A program made the position numbers and the translations under genes. From Andreprevotia lacus DSM 23236 (lineage in GTDB: Bacteria; Pseudomonadota; Gammaproteobacteria; Burkholderiales; Chitinibacteraceae), in the NCBI RefSeq assembly GCF_900176275.1, contig NZ_FWXD01000010.1, positions 108,336 to 172,335 of the forward strand: a stretch of DNA of 64,000 nucleotides, given 5' to 3'. Shown here in pieces: positions 1 to 9,910 of this stretch (position 1 is the first letter of the stretch; every line of letters begins with the position of its first letter). The notes below the pieces were generated by a model that saw only the letters and a program-made list of their open reading frames with translations, was not told the origin of the DNA and made no database searches.

Positions 1-1
1 C

Positions 2-532
2 CAGCTCAAGGGGCTGAATGCCTTCCAGGCGGCCGATTATTTTTCGCTGGTCGAACACCCCGAAGCATTAGGTCCGGAATTGCTCAGCAGCGAGGAGTTG
101 CTGGTGCGCCCCGATGAGGCACTGCGCATCAAGCGGCCCATCCTGCCGGGGGCGACCTATTTCGCTGCCGTGGCTGCATTCCGTGATGTTGACCGCTCGC
201 GCTGGCGCGTTGATGGTCAGGTCGAGAACGTGACCGCGATCAAGATTCCGTTGATCGGTTATGAGCGCAAACCCGCCATGGCGCTGCGCATTGATCTGGC
301 CGATTCCAATCTGCAGATTTCGTCGCCGGCCGACGTGGCGCTGCTGGATGTGGCGCAGGAAAGCGCCCGCATCAAACAAGCTGCCGCCAAGCAGGCTACT
401 GCGTCGAATGTCAGTGCAAAAACACGCGAATTCATTGCCAGCGCCGCCAATGCCGCTGTCGACAAGGCGGTAAGCGCAGCCGAGGACAAAGCCAAAGATG
501 CGCTGTTGAGCAAGCTGCCGGGTGTGAACTGA
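2..532 (+). CDS. tssJ: Type VI secretion lipoprotein TssJ, 5' partial
   Basis: The reading frame is open from base 2 to the stop at 530-532, so the N-terminus, signal peptide and lipobox cysteine lie to the left of the window. The visible 176 residues begin QLKGLNAFQAADYFSLVE, which fits the TssJ/VasD beta-sandwich family. TssJ is an outer-membrane lipoprotein that caps the TssL-TssM membrane complex in the periplasm. The last 70 residues are alanine- and lysine-rich and probably helical, a C-terminal extension that many TssJ proteins lack. tssK starts 27 bp downstream on the same strand. The family call rests on the sequence and on the unbroken order of tss genes that follows. Confidence 0.85.
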   Translation, partial: QLKGLNAFQAADYFSLVEHPEALGPELLSSEELLVRPDEALRIKRPILPGATYFAAVAAFRDVDRSRWRVDGQVENVTAIKIPLIGYERKPAMALRIDLADSNLQISSPADVALLDVAQESARIKQAAAKQATASNVSAKTREFIASAANAAVDKAVSAAEDKAKDALLSKLPGVN

Positions 533-559
533 TGCGATTTGAACGGGTAGGGCAGTGAT

Positions 560-1888
560 ATGACCGGCAGTCGTGTCGTCTGGAGTGAGGGGCTGTTCCT
601 GCAGCAGCAGCACTTCCAGCAGCAGGAACGTTTTTTTGAATCGCAGCTGGTACGCCACGTGCAACTGGCTGCGGAGTGGCAATGGGGTTTTGCCGAACTC
701 AAGCTCGATACCGGGCTGAACAGCCTGGGCAAGCTTGGCTTGACCAGTGCGCGCGGCATTTTGCGCGACGGCAGCTTGTTCGATGTGCCGGGCCAGGACC
801 CGTTGCCTCAACCACTGGATGTGCCGCTGGATGCGCGCAATGAGCTGGTTTATCTGGCCATGCCGCTGGCGTTGGCCGGCCGTGCGCAGTTTGATCTGAC
901 GCAGAGCGAGGAAGCTGCACTGGCGCGCTACGTGGCCGAAACCCACGAGCTGACCGATGTGCTGGACCCGGCGCTCAAGGTGCCGGCACTGTTGGGGCGG
1001 CAGAATCTGCAGCTGGTCATGCAACGCGAGCTGTCCGGCGCCTGGGTGGCTTTGCCGGTGGCACGCGTGATCGAATGCCTGGCCGATGGCCGCGTATCGC
1101 TCGACGACAGCTTTGTACCGCCCACCCTGGCGCTGACGGCTTCGCCGGTGCTGGAGGCGTGGCTCAAGGAGCTGGCTGGTTTGGTGCGCCAGCGTGCCAT
1201 GGCCGTGGCTGCCCGCGTGGGCGCGCCCAAGAGCAGCGTGGCCGATATCGCCGAATTCCTGCTGCTGCAAACGCTGAATCGTTACTCGCCGGGGCTGGAA
1301 CAGATGGTGGCGCGCAATCATTGCCATCCCTCACTGTTCTTTGGCCTGGGCCAGACCCTGCTGGGCGATCTGTCCATTTTTGCCAACGAGAACCGCCTTG
1401 CCAGCGACGTGCCGCTTTACCTGCACGATGCGCCGGAAGCCTGCTTCCCGCCGCTGATTGCCGAGCTGCGCCGCATGCTGTCCATGGTGTTCGAGCAGAG
1501 TGCGATTGCCATCGAGCTGCAGGAACGCAACTACGGCATCCGTGTGGCCATCGTGCCGGACAGCGGTCTGTTCGAGCAGTCCAAGTTCGTGTTGGCAGCC
1601 AAGGGCCAGCTGGCAAGCGAAGTGCTGCGCAACCTGTTGCCGTCGCAGATCAAGATCGGACCGGTCGAGAAGATCCGCGACCTGATCAGTCTGCAACTGC
1701 CAGGGGTGCGCATTGCCGCGTTGCCGGTAGTGCCACACCAGATCCCGTTCCATGCCGGGTTCAACTACTTCGAACTCGAAAAGGGCAGTGAATTCTGGCA
1801 GCAATTGAGTCAGTCGGCAGGCTTGGCCCTGCACGTGGCCGGCGATTTCCCGGGTCTGGAATTAGAGCTTTGGGCCGTGCGCAGCTGA
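560..1888 (+). CDS. tssK: Type VI secretion baseplate subunit TssK
   Basis: The 442-aa protein opens with the typical TssK signature (VVWSEGLFLQQQHFQQQERF). TssK is a cytoplasmic trimer that links the baseplate (TssEFG) to the cytoplasmic parts of TssL and TssM. Length matches the family (about 440-450 aa). The start ATG at 560 follows a weak GGGCAG about 6 bp upstream. It sits between tssJ and tssL with short gaps of 27 and 32 bp, so the genes are probably one transcript. Nothing appears broken. Confidence 0.95.
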   Translation: MTGSRVVWSEGLFLQQQHFQQQERFFESQLVRHVQLAAEWQWGFAELKLDTGLNSLGKLGLTSARGILRDGSLFDVPGQDPLPQPLDVPLDARNELVYLAMPLALAGRAQFDLTQSEEAALARYVAETHELTDVLDPALKVPALLGRQNLQLVMQRELSGAWVALPVARVIECLADGRVSLDDSFVPPTLALTASPVLEAWLKELAGLVRQRAMAVAARVGAPKSSVADIAEFLLLQTLNRYSPGLEQMVARNHCHPSLFFGLGQTLLGDLSIFANENRLASDVPLYLHDAPEACFPPLIAELRRMLSMVFEQSAIAIELQERNYGIRVAIVPDSGLFEQSKFVLAAKGQLASEVLRNLLPSQIKIGPVEKIRDLISLQLPGVRIAALPVVPHQIPFHAGFNYFELEKGSEFWQQLSQSAGLALHVAGDFPGLELELWAVRS

Positions 1889-1920
1889 CCGCTGCCAGCC
1901 CGATACAGGAGTAAGCAAGA

Positions 1921-3177
1921 TTGAGTATCGCCACCGAATCCAGCCATCCGCTGGACCAGTTTCTGGGTGCAGCCCCCGGCGCTAGCCAGCCCGCGCAAGC
2001 CTATGGCCCGGCCGATGCCGGCGCGGTTGACGCGCTGCGCAGCGGTCACAATGCCATTGTGTCCAGCGCCAGCCCGCTGCTGTATGCCGCCATGCAGTTG
2101 CGCCACAGCGACACGCCGCAAAATCTGGCCGCGCTGCAGAGCTACCTGGTGCAAGGCATCAAGGAGTTCGAGGACGCCATGCGTCGCAAGGGCGTTCGCC
2201 ACGAGCACGTGGTTGCCGCGCGCTATGTGCTGTGTACCTTCCTCGACGAAGTGATCTGCTCGTGCGAGTGGGGCGTGAGCTGGGGCTCGTGCAGCCTCTT
2301 GGTGCAGTTCCACAACGAAACCTGGGGCGGCGAGAAGTTCTTCCAGCTGCTAGAGCGCCTGAAGGAAACGCCGGCCGATACGCGCGACCTGCTTGAGCTG
2401 ATGTATGTGTGCTTGAGCTACGGTTTCTCCGGCCGCTTTGGTGTGATCGATGGCGGCCAGCAGCAGCTGGCCGTGCTGCGCAACCAGCTGGCCGAACTGC
2501 TGCGCCAGTACAGTCCGCAGGCAGCCAGCAACGATCTGGCCGATCACTGGCAAGGCGTGCACGGCAAGGTGTCCAAGCCGCTGACCATCGTGCCACTGTG
2601 GGTGTCGGCCATCCTGCTGCTGGTGGTGCTGGTCATCATGTATCTGTTCCTGTCGCTGCGCATCAACCAGCATTCCGATCCGGTCTTCGGCGACATCCAG
2701 AGCATCCGCGCCCGTTCGGCGCCGCTGGCCCAGCCCAAGGCTGCCGCCCAGCCGCGTCTGGCGCAGTTCCTCGAGAAGGAAATCGCCGAGAGCAAGGTCA
2801 GCGTGGCCGACTTTGCCGACCGCTCGGTGGTCACCATCCTGGGCGACGGCCTGTTTGAATCGGGCAGCGCCGACGTGATCCCGGCTGCGCTGCCGGTGCT
2901 GCACCGGATCGGGCAGGAAGTGAACAAGATCCAGGGCAAGGTGCTCGTCACCGGGCATACCGACAACCAGCCGATTGCCAGCCTGCGCTTTCCGTCCAAC
3001 TGGCACCTGTCACAGGCGCGCGCCCAGTCGGTGCGTGATGTGCTGGCCATCGATGTGCCGGCCAACCGCCTGACCGTGGAGGGCCGTTCCGACTCCGAAC
3101 CGGTGGTCAAGAACGACACCCCGGCCAATCGCGCCAAAAACCGCCGTGTTGAAATCACGGTGTTCGTGACACGCTAA
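1921..3177 (+). CDS. tssL: Type VI secretion protein TssL with C-terminal OmpA domain
   Basis: The protein has 418 residues. Residues about 1-215 are the cytoplasmic DotU/IcmH-type helical domain, followed by one transmembrane segment near residues 221-248 (LTIVPLWVSAILLLVVLVIM). Residues about 300-418 form an OmpA-like peptidoglycan-binding domain with the motif VTGHTDNQP and a conserved NRRVEI near the end. This is the evolved TssL form that anchors itself to the cell wall instead of relying on a separate TagL. The start is a TTG at 1921, with AGGAG about 9 bp upstream, and no better ATG is in frame nearby. TssL forms the inner-membrane platform with TssM. Confidence 0.95.
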   Translation: MSIATESSHPLDQFLGAAPGASQPAQAYGPADAGAVDALRSGHNAIVSSASPLLYAAMQLRHSDTPQNLAALQSYLVQGIKEFEDAMRRKGVRHEHVVAARYVLCTFLDEVICSCEWGVSWGSCSLLVQFHNETWGGEKFFQLLERLKETPADTRDLLELMYVCLSYGFSGRFGVIDGGQQQLAVLRNQLAELLRQYSPQAASNDLADHWQGVHGKVSKPLTIVPLWVSAILLLVVLVIMYLFLSLRINQHSDPVFGDIQSIRARSAPLAQPKAAAQPRLAQFLEKEIAESKVSVADFADRSVVTILGDGLFESGSADVIPAALPVLHRIGQEVNKIQGKVLVTGHTDNQPIASLRFPSNWHLSQARAQSVRDVLAIDVPANRLTVEGRSDSEPVVKNDTPANRAKNRRVEITVFVTR

Positions 3178-3198
3178 CCCGACCCTGAGCCGCTTTAG

Positions 3199-6100
3199 AT
3201 GAAAACGTTTCTTCGCTTTATTCTCAATCGCTGGGTACTGACTGCGCTGGGCCTGCTGGGCCTGGTGCTGTTGATCTGGTTCGTCGGCCCGCTGGTGGCC
3301 GTGGGGTCGTGGCGCCCGCTGGCATCGCTGTGGGTGCGCCTGGGCCTGACCGTGTTGATCGCGGTGCTGTATTTCGGCGCGCTGATCCTGACCCTGACGC
3401 GCGCGCGCCGTGCCAGTGCCGAGCTGCAAAAAGGCATGCTGGAAGGCGAAAGCGCCGGTGGCAACTCACAGTCGGGCGAGCCGCTCAAGCGCCGCTTTGC
3501 CGATGCGATTGCCACCTTGCGCCAGGTGCGCCAGGACGAAGCCGGTCATGGCTGGTTCGCCCGCATGCTCAGCGCGCTGGATCGCGACACCTACCTGTAT
3601 CGCCTGCCGTGGTACGTGATCGTTGGCGCGCCGGGCACCGGCAAGAGCACCATTTTCCGCAATTCCGGTTTGAAGTTTCCGCTGGGTGACCCGAAGAACG
3701 ACGAGGCGGTGGATGGTGTCGGCGGCACGCGCAACTGCAAGTGGCTGTTCTCGGACAAGGCCGTGCTGCTGGATACCGCCGGCCGCTATACCACGCACGA
3801 GAGTGACCGCCATGCCGACGCGGCCGAGTGGGAAGAATTCCTGCAGCTCTTGAAGAAGACCCGTCCGCGCCAGCCGATCAACGGCATCATGGTGTCGGTC
3901 AGTGCCGACACGCTGCTGGGTGGCCGCAAGTCCGAGCTGGAAATCCAGGCCAATGCCATCCGCAACCGCGTGCATGAAATCCGCCACGTGCTGGGGCTGG
4001 AAGTGCCGGTTTACCTGGTGGTGACCAAGGCCGACCTGATCTCCGGCTTCTGCGAATTCTTCGATACGCTCAGCACCGAAGAGCGCGAGCAGGTCTGGGG
4101 TGTGACGCTGCCGCTGCCGGCATCGCCGAAGGAAAACGTTGCGCTGACCACCATCAAGGGCGAGCTGGAGCAGCTTAACCATCGTCTTCAGGGCCTGCTG
4201 CTGGGCAAGCTGCAGCGCGAGACCGATGTCGAGCGCCGTACCTTGCTGGGCTTCTTTCCGCAGAGCTTCCATGCGCTGCAACAGCCGCTGCTCGACTTCA
4301 TCGAAACGACCTTCAGCGCCAACCCATATCAATCGCGCATTCTGCTGCGTGGCTTCTACTTCACCAGCGGCGCACAGCAAGGTGCACCGGTCGATCCGCT
4401 GCTGCCGGCCGTGGCCGGCCCGCTGGGTCTGCGCCATTCGTTCTCGCTGGCTCGTTCCGCGCAGATGGTATTTCGCCCCTTCTTCGTGGCCCGCGTATTC
4501 CGTGAGCTAATGCTGGGCGAGGCACACCTTGCCGGCAGCAATCTGTCGTGGACGCGCAAGCGCACGTTGCTGAACTCGGCCGGTTACATCCTGCTGGGCG
4601 TACTGGTGGTGCTGGCGGCTGGCTCGATGCTGGCGGGTTATCAACACAACAACGATTACGTTGATGCCGTGGCCGCACGCGTGCCCAAGGTGCGCGAGCA
4701 GGTTGAACGCATCAACGTCGGTCAGGACATGTCGTTGCCGGATCTGCTGCCGACCTTGCAGGCCGTGCGCGACATCCCTGCGCCGGCAGCAGGCAAGAGC
4801 GCGCCGTGGCTGGGCAATATGGGCATGTACCAGGGCGACAAGCTGTCCTCGGCGGCCAACAATGCCTACTACCGTCTGCTGCAGGATACCTTTGTGCCGC
4901 AGATCAATGCCCGCCTGGAGCAGGCACTGCGTACGCTGAAGAATGATCCGGACCTGCAGTATGAAACGCTCAAGGTCTACCTGATGCTGCACGATGTCGA
5001 GCATTTCGATGCCAACGCGCTCAAGGCTTGGGTGATGCTGGACTGGGACAGCAATCTGCCGCGTGATTTCCCGATCGATCAACGCAAGCAGCTGGAAACG
5101 CATCTGGATGTACTGTTGTCGCGTGGCGCAGTGCAAAGCTTGATTCCGCTCGACAAGGATCTGACCCAGCAGGTGCGCAGCCTGTTATCCAGCGCACCGC
5201 TGCCCAACCGCATCTATGGTCGCTTGAAGCGCATGGGCGTGGGCAGCCAGATCGCCGAGTTCCGCATTACCGAGGCCGCCGGTCCATCGGCCGCCGTGGT
5301 GTTCGTTCGCGCCAGTGGTGCGCCGCTCAGCCAGGGCATGCCGGGCCTGTTTACCGCCGATGGGTATACCAAGGCCTTCCTGCCGGCCATCGATCCTGTC
5401 CTCAAGGACCTGTTCAAGGAAGAGGGCTGGGTGCTGCGCGATGAGCAAGGCAACAAGGGCCTGAAGGATGTGGTGAACGCCGAACAGGAACAGAAGAAGG
5501 TGCGCGATGCCGTGCGCCGCCTGTACCTCGAAGAATATGCCGGCTTGTGGCAACGCTTTGTCAGCGACATCCGCATCGTGCCGCAGGCCAATCTGGAACA
5601 GAGCGTGCACGTGACACGGGTGCTGTCCGGCCCGGATTCGCCGCTGCTCTACCTGCTGCGTGGCATCACCAACGAAACCTCGCTGGTGGCCCGTGCGGAA
5701 GGTCCGACTCTGGGCGCGAAGCTGGATGCAGTCGCGGCCAGCGCCGTTCAGGCGCAGAAAGACAAGCTGCAGCAGCTGATGACCTCAAAGCCGACCACCC
5801 GTGCGGTTGAAGGTGAAACCCGACTCGAGTATATCGTTGACAGCCGCTTCACCAGCATCCACCGCATGGTGACGCCGCCCGGCCCGAATGCCCCGGCGCC
5901 GATTGATGGCACCATCGTGCTGCTCAGCGACCTGTACAACTACCTGACCGCTGCCGATGCTGCAGTTCAATCCAAGGGCGCACTGCCGGCCAGTGACTTG
6001 CCGCAACGCCTGAAGAGCGAAGCGGCCCGCATGCCCGAGCCGATCGGCGGCATGCTGCAGGGCCTGGGTGACACCAGTGTCAATCACGTGCAGGGCGTGG

Positions 6101-6807
6101 CCAAGCAGAATCTGTCGTCGGTGATGGAAAACACCGTGGGCGAGGCCTGCGCGCAAGTGGTCAAGGATCGCTATCCGTTCAACCGTGCCAGCAGCAGCGA
6201 TGTGCGCCGCGATGACTTTGCGCGCATTTTCAGTCCGGGTGGCGTGATCGATGCCTTCTTCCAGAAGAGCCTGGCGCAGGAAGTAGATACCTCGACCAAA
6301 CCGTGGTCGTTCAAGCCGGGTACGGCTGGTGCGGCCAACAACCAGTCTGTTGCGCTGGCCGATTTCCAGCGTGCAGCGGTGATTCGCGATGTTTTTTTCC
6401 CGGGCGGCAACCAGGCTCAGGTCCGGTTTACCATCAAGCCGGTTGAAATGGATGCCGCCCTCGCCCAAACCGTACTCGATATCGACGGTCAGGTCCTGAA
6501 GTACCGCCACGGTGCCATCGTGCCACAGCAAATGACCTGGCCGGGCAGCAAGGGCACTGGCCAGATTCGCCTGGCCATGAATGCAGTGAACGGCAGCGAT
6601 GTCGGTGGCCTGACCTTTGAGGGCGACTGGGCGCTGTGGCACGCAATGGACAAGGCCGTGATCGAGCAGACCGCCCGCCCGGAAACCGTGCGCGTGGTGT
6701 TCAAGATCCAGGATCGCTACGTGAAGTACGAAATCACCACGTCGACCGTACAGAGCCCGTTCCGGCTGGCCGAGCTCGACAAGTTCAAATGCCCGACCGC
6801 GCTGTGA
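3199..6807 (+). CDS. tssM: Type VI secretion inner-membrane protein TssM (IcmF family)
   Basis: The 1202-aa protein has two N-terminal transmembrane segments (about residues 12-32 and 48-68), a cytoplasmic domain with an intact Walker A motif GAPGTGKST at about residues 143-151, and a third transmembrane segment near residues 456-480. A long periplasmic region follows and ends in the beta-rich TssJ-binding part (last 150 residues). Length is normal for TssM. It spans the periplasm and joins TssL to TssJ. The P-loop is complete, which is not true of all TssM proteins, so nucleotide binding is possible. It lies 21 bp after tssL. Confidence 0.95.
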   Translation: MKTFLRFILNRWVLTALGLLGLVLLIWFVGPLVAVGSWRPLASLWVRLGLTVLIAVLYFGALILTLTRARRASAELQKGMLEGESAGGNSQSGEPLKRRFADAIATLRQVRQDEAGHGWFARMLSALDRDTYLYRLPWYVIVGAPGTGKSTIFRNSGLKFPLGDPKNDEAVDGVGGTRNCKWLFSDKAVLLDTAGRYTTHESDRHADAAEWEEFLQLLKKTRPRQPINGIMVSVSADTLLGGRKSELEIQANAIRNRVHEIRHVLGLEVPVYLVVTKADLISGFCEFFDTLSTEEREQVWGVTLPLPASPKENVALTTIKGELEQLNHRLQGLLLGKLQRETDVERRTLLGFFPQSFHALQQPLLDFIETTFSANPYQSRILLRGFYFTSGAQQGAPVDPLLPAVAGPLGLRHSFSLARSAQMVFRPFFVARVFRELMLGEAHLAGSNLSWTRKRTLLNSAGYILLGVLVVLAAGSMLAGYQHNNDYVDAVAARVPKVREQVERINVGQDMSLPDLLPTLQAVRDIPAPAAGKSAPWLGNMGMYQGDKLSSAANNAYYRLLQDTFVPQINARLEQALRTLKNDPDLQYETLKVYLMLHDVEHFDANALKAWVMLDWDSNLPRDFPIDQRKQLETHLDVLLSRGAVQSLIPLDKDLTQQVRSLLSSAPLPNRIYGRLKRMGVGSQIAEFRITEAAGPSAAVVFVRASGAPLSQGMPGLFTADGYTKAFLPAIDPVLKDLFKEEGWVLRDEQGNKGLKDVVNAEQEQKKVRDAVRRLYLEEYAGLWQRFVSDIRIVPQANLEQSVHVTRVLSGPDSPLLYLLRGITNETSLVARAEGPTLGAKLDAVAASAVQAQKDKLQQLMTSKPTTRAVEGETRLEYIVDSRFTSIHRMVTPPGPNAPAPIDGTIVLLSDLYNYLTAADAAVQSKGALPASDLPQRLKSEAARMPEPIGGMLQGLGDTSVNHVQGVAKQNLSSVMENTVGEACAQVVKDRYPFNRASSSDVRRDDFARIFSPGGVIDAFFQKSLAQEVDTSTKPWSFKPGTAGAANNQSVALADFQRAAVIRDVFFPGGNQAQVRFTIKPVEMDAALAQTVLDIDGQVLKYRHGAIVPQQMTWPGSKGTGQIRLAMNAVNGSDVGGLTFEGDWALWHAMDKAVIEQTARPETVRVVFKIQDRYVKYEITTSTVQSPFRLAELDKFKCPTAL

Positions 6808-6826
6808 TCGCAGGCAGGAGTAGTTG

Positions 6827-7543
6827 GTGATCGGTTGGTTTGGCAAGATCCCGGCTGCGCCGGATTTCATCGTCCGCCATCTGGACGAGGCATTGGCACA
6901 AAGACTGGCAGACTGGCTGGAAAGCTCGGTCGCCAGCTATCGACAAACCGCCGGCGCAGACTGGCAGAGCCTGTTCCTGCAGGCACCGCAGTGGCGTTTT
7001 TTGCTGGCGCCGGGCGTGATCAGCCCGCAGGCCATGATCGGTGTGATCACGCCCAGTATCGATGCTGTCGGCCGCTGCTACCCCTGCGTGTTCGGCAAAT
7101 TGCTGGCCGAGCACTGGGCGCAGCAACTGGTGCTGGCCGACGTTACTGCATGGTTTGCGCAACTGGAGTCCATCGCGTTGCAGGCAGTAGGCCAGCGTTG
7201 GGACAGCCAGCAGATCGATGGCGAGCTGGAGCGTTTGAAGATATTGGGGCTGGACGAGTTGAACATGCCCTTTGATGCCCAGGCACGTCGGCTGGCAACC
7301 GAATGGCATCAGCACCGCCCCATGGGGGCGCCGTTGGGCCTGCCCGCCGAGCTGCCGCTCAACACGCTGGCACAGCAGTTGGGCAGTCTGGCGTTCGAGC
7401 GCTTGTTTGCTGGTCAGTCGGTCTGGTGGGAGCGTGGGCAGGGGCATGAGCAGTATCAGATGCGCCGCTTTCAGGGCTTGCCCAATTTTTACGAGTTTTC
7501 GCTACTGATGTCGCCGCGCGCCAGCGCAACTGCACCTGTGTAA
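6827..7543 (+). CDS. tagF: Type VI secretion-associated protein TagF
   Basis: The 238-aa protein begins MIGWFGKIPAAPDFI, the hallmark of the TagF/BMA_A0400 family (WFGKIPxxGDF). TagF proteins are accessory and in some species hold the T6SS off by acting on the Fha pathway. Two starts are possible, TTG at 6824 and GTG at 6827; GTG is preferred because the GGAG at 6817-6820 is then 6 bp away and the protein opens directly with the family motif. The gene is inside the tss operon, 19 bp after tssM and 9 bp before tssE. The posttranslational role is inferred from relatives. Confidence 0.88.
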   Translation: MIGWFGKIPAAPDFIVRHLDEALAQRLADWLESSVASYRQTAGADWQSLFLQAPQWRFLLAPGVISPQAMIGVITPSIDAVGRCYPCVFGKLLAEHWAQQLVLADVTAWFAQLESIALQAVGQRWDSQQIDGELERLKILGLDELNMPFDAQARRLATEWHQHRPMGAPLGLPAELPLNTLAQQLGSLAFERLFAGQSVWWERGQGHEQYQMRRFQGLPNFYEFSLLMSPRASATAPV

Positions 7544-7552
7544 CGAGCCAGC

Positions 7553-8035
7553 ATGAAACGAGAAGACTTCTTTTTCCCCTCGCTGTTTGATCGGCTGACC
7601 GGTACGCAGGCCGTTGTGGCAGGCCGCAATGGCGCTCGCTTGCCTGACCGCAAGGGGCTGTTGGCCAGCATACAGCGTGACTTGTCGTTTTTGCTCAACT
7701 CGATTACTGCGTACCACATTGCGCCGGACAGTGACGAGCCGTACAGCACCTCGGTGATCGGTTTCGGTTTTCCCTGCCTGAATGGCCAAACCAGCAGCCA
7801 GGGGACGGCCAAGCAGATCGAGCGCTGGATACGCCAGGCCATTGTGCGCTTCGAGCCGCGTATCGACCCGGTCTCGCTCAAGGTGATTCCTTTGCTTAAC
7901 GGTGCTGAATCACATCACCAGTTGCTGGCCTTCCAGATAGCCGGCTATGTACTGGCCAATCCGGTGCCGATCGAATTGCTGCTGCGCACCCAGCTGGACG
8001 TTGAAAACGGCCGCTTTTCGGTTTCCGAGTATTAA
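7553..8035 (+). CDS. tssE: Type VI secretion baseplate subunit TssE
   Basis: A 160-aa gp25-like protein. It opens with FFPSLFDRLTG, close to the conserved LLDRL start of TssE, and carries the RWIRQAIVRFEPRI segment typical of the gp25 fold near residues 85-100. TssE is the phage-baseplate gp25 homologue and nucleates the sheath with TssF and TssG. ATG at 7553 comes after AACGAGCCAGC, a weak ribosome site. tssF follows after only 3 bp, suggesting translational coupling. Confidence 0.93.
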   Translation: MKREDFFFPSLFDRLTGTQAVVAGRNGARLPDRKGLLASIQRDLSFLLNSITAYHIAPDSDEPYSTSVIGFGFPCLNGQTSSQGTAKQIERWIRQAIVRFEPRIDPVSLKVIPLLNGAESHHQLLAFQIAGYVLANPVPIELLLRTQLDVENGRFSVSEY

Positions 8036-8038
8036 TTC

Positions 8039-9910
8039 ATGGTCAATCAACGCTTTCTGGAGCTCTACAACCAGGAATTGCGCCACGTGCGCGAAACCGG
8101 TCGCGAGTTTGCGCAGCAATATCCGGATATCGCTGCACGGCTGGGCGATTTCGAGGGCATCAGCGATCCTTATGTCGAGCGCATGGTCGAGGCCTTTGCT
8201 TTCCTCACTGCACGGGTGCAGCTCAAGCAGGAATCGGCGTTTCCGCAATTCACCAGTCAACTGCTGCGTTGCGCTTATCCCAACTGGGGTTCGCCCACGC
8301 CGTCGATGGCCATCGTTGCCATGGCGCCGTCGCGGGCAGCGGCCGGCTTGCTCGAAGGCTATGCCATTCCGCGTGGCACGCGGCTGAGCAGTCAGTCGGT
8401 GCCTGGCATCGACGGTGTTTGCGAGTTCGTTACCGCGCAGCAGGTCAAGGTCTGGCCGCTGGCGATTTCTGCCTGCCGCTATTTGCCGGGCCGCCCGCAA
8501 GAGGCTGCGCATCCGTCCACGCAGGCGAAGCTGGAAGTTACCCTGGAGGCCAATACAGGCGCAGATCTCACACGCATGCGCATTGACGATCTGTGCGTGC
8601 ATCTGACCGGGGCCGACGATGTAGCCGGGCGACTCACCGAGCAAGTGCTGGGCCGCAGCGTGGCGATACGCGTGAGCGCGCCTGAGGGGCCAGAGCCACG
8701 CCGATTTACCGAGTTGCGTCTCGATGCACTGGCCCCCATCGGTTTTCGCGATGACGAAGCCATGCTGGAGCACGCCACTGCGGCCTTTGCCGGCTATCGC
8801 ATGCTGCACGAGTATTTTGCATTTCCGCAGCGCTTCCGTTATTTCCGCCTCGCGGGTGCACAACTGGCTCAGGCCATTGCAAAACATGCGGTGAATAATC
8901 GCGTCAATATCGTGTTTTATCTGTCGAGCAGCGATGCGTCGCTGGCCGGTGCGGTTGATCGAGACAACCTGCTGCTGTTCACCACGCCGGTCATCAACCT
9001 GTTTCAGCGCCGTACAGACCGTATCCTGGTCAATCAGCTGGCCACCGAATATCATGTGGTGCCCGATCGCCGCCGGCCGCTCAGTTACGAGGTCTACGAC
9101 GTCTTGTCGCTCGAAGGCTATGCGGCAGACGCCAATGATTTCACCCGTTTTGCGCCGCTGTTTGCGCCAGCTGATGCACGTGAATGGGCGCCGTCGCGCG
9201 CCATGTTCTCGCTGCGCCGTTCGCCACGGCTGATCCAGAACCTGTCCGGCGCGCAAGCGCAATTGGGCAACTACCGCTATTCGGATGTGTTCGTCTCGCT
9301 GGTTGATCGCGACAACGTGCCGTATCGCAACGATCTGGCACAGATCGGTGGCGATATCCTGGTCACGAATGGTGCCTTGCCCATCCTGTGCCCCAAGGGC
9401 AGCAGCCATGATCTGGCGATGACCGATTCGGCGCCGGTCGACGGCATCCGCTTCATTGCCGGGCCAACCGAGCCTAGCTCGGCGCTGGCCGAGGGGGATA
9501 CGCCATGGCGCTTGATCAACCTCTTGTCGCTCAATTACCTGTATCTGCACGACCAGACCGAGGGCGCAGCTGCAGCTGCGGTGAAGGAATTGCTGTCCTT
9601 GCACGCGCTCTTGGTGAGCGGGCGCAATCATGCGCATGCGCAAGCGCTGCAGCAGGTGCAAACCCGCGTGGTGACGCGACCTTATCCGGGGGGCGGCCCA
9701 ATTGTCTATGCGCGGGGCGTCAAGGTAGACCTGACCTTCGACGAGATGCCCTTTGGCGGCAGCAGCGCCTTCGTGCTCGGGCTGGTGATGCAGCATTACC
9801 TCAAGCAACACGCACATCTGAACAGCTTTGTGGAAACCACCCTGCACGGGCTGGGTAGAAAGGATATCAAGACATGGCCGGCGCAGCTGGGACACAAAGG
9901 GCTGATCTGA
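8039..9910 (+). CDS. tssF: Type VI secretion baseplate subunit TssF
   Basis: A 623-aa protein with the family start FLELYNQELRHVRETGREFA and the downstream DPYVERMVEAFAFLTAR motif. TssF is the baseplate wedge protein (gp6-like) that works with two TssG copies. Length is normal (about 590-630 aa). It overlaps the start of tssG by 37 bp, the standard arrangement for this pair. It ends in the conserved GG/GS-rich VLGLVMQHYL region. Confidence 0.96.
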   Translation: MVNQRFLELYNQELRHVRETGREFAQQYPDIAARLGDFEGISDPYVERMVEAFAFLTARVQLKQESAFPQFTSQLLRCAYPNWGSPTPSMAIVAMAPSRAAAGLLEGYAIPRGTRLSSQSVPGIDGVCEFVTAQQVKVWPLAISACRYLPGRPQEAAHPSTQAKLEVTLEANTGADLTRMRIDDLCVHLTGADDVAGRLTEQVLGRSVAIRVSAPEGPEPRRFTELRLDALAPIGFRDDEAMLEHATAAFAGYRMLHEYFAFPQRFRYFRLAGAQLAQAIAKHAVNNRVNIVFYLSSSDASLAGAVDRDNLLLFTTPVINLFQRRTDRILVNQLATEYHVVPDRRRPLSYEVYDVLSLEGYAADANDFTRFAPLFAPADAREWAPSRAMFSLRRSPRLIQNLSGAQAQLGNYRYSDVFVSLVDRDNVPYRNDLAQIGGDILVTNGALPILCPKGSSHDLAMTDSAPVDGIRFIAGPTEPSSALAEGDTPWRLINLLSLNYLYLHDQTEGAAAAAVKELLSLHALLVSGRNHAHAQALQQVQTRVVTRPYPGGGPIVYARGVKVDLTFDEMPFGGSSAFVLGLVMQHYLKQHAHLNSFVETTLHGLGRKDIKTWPAQLGHKGLI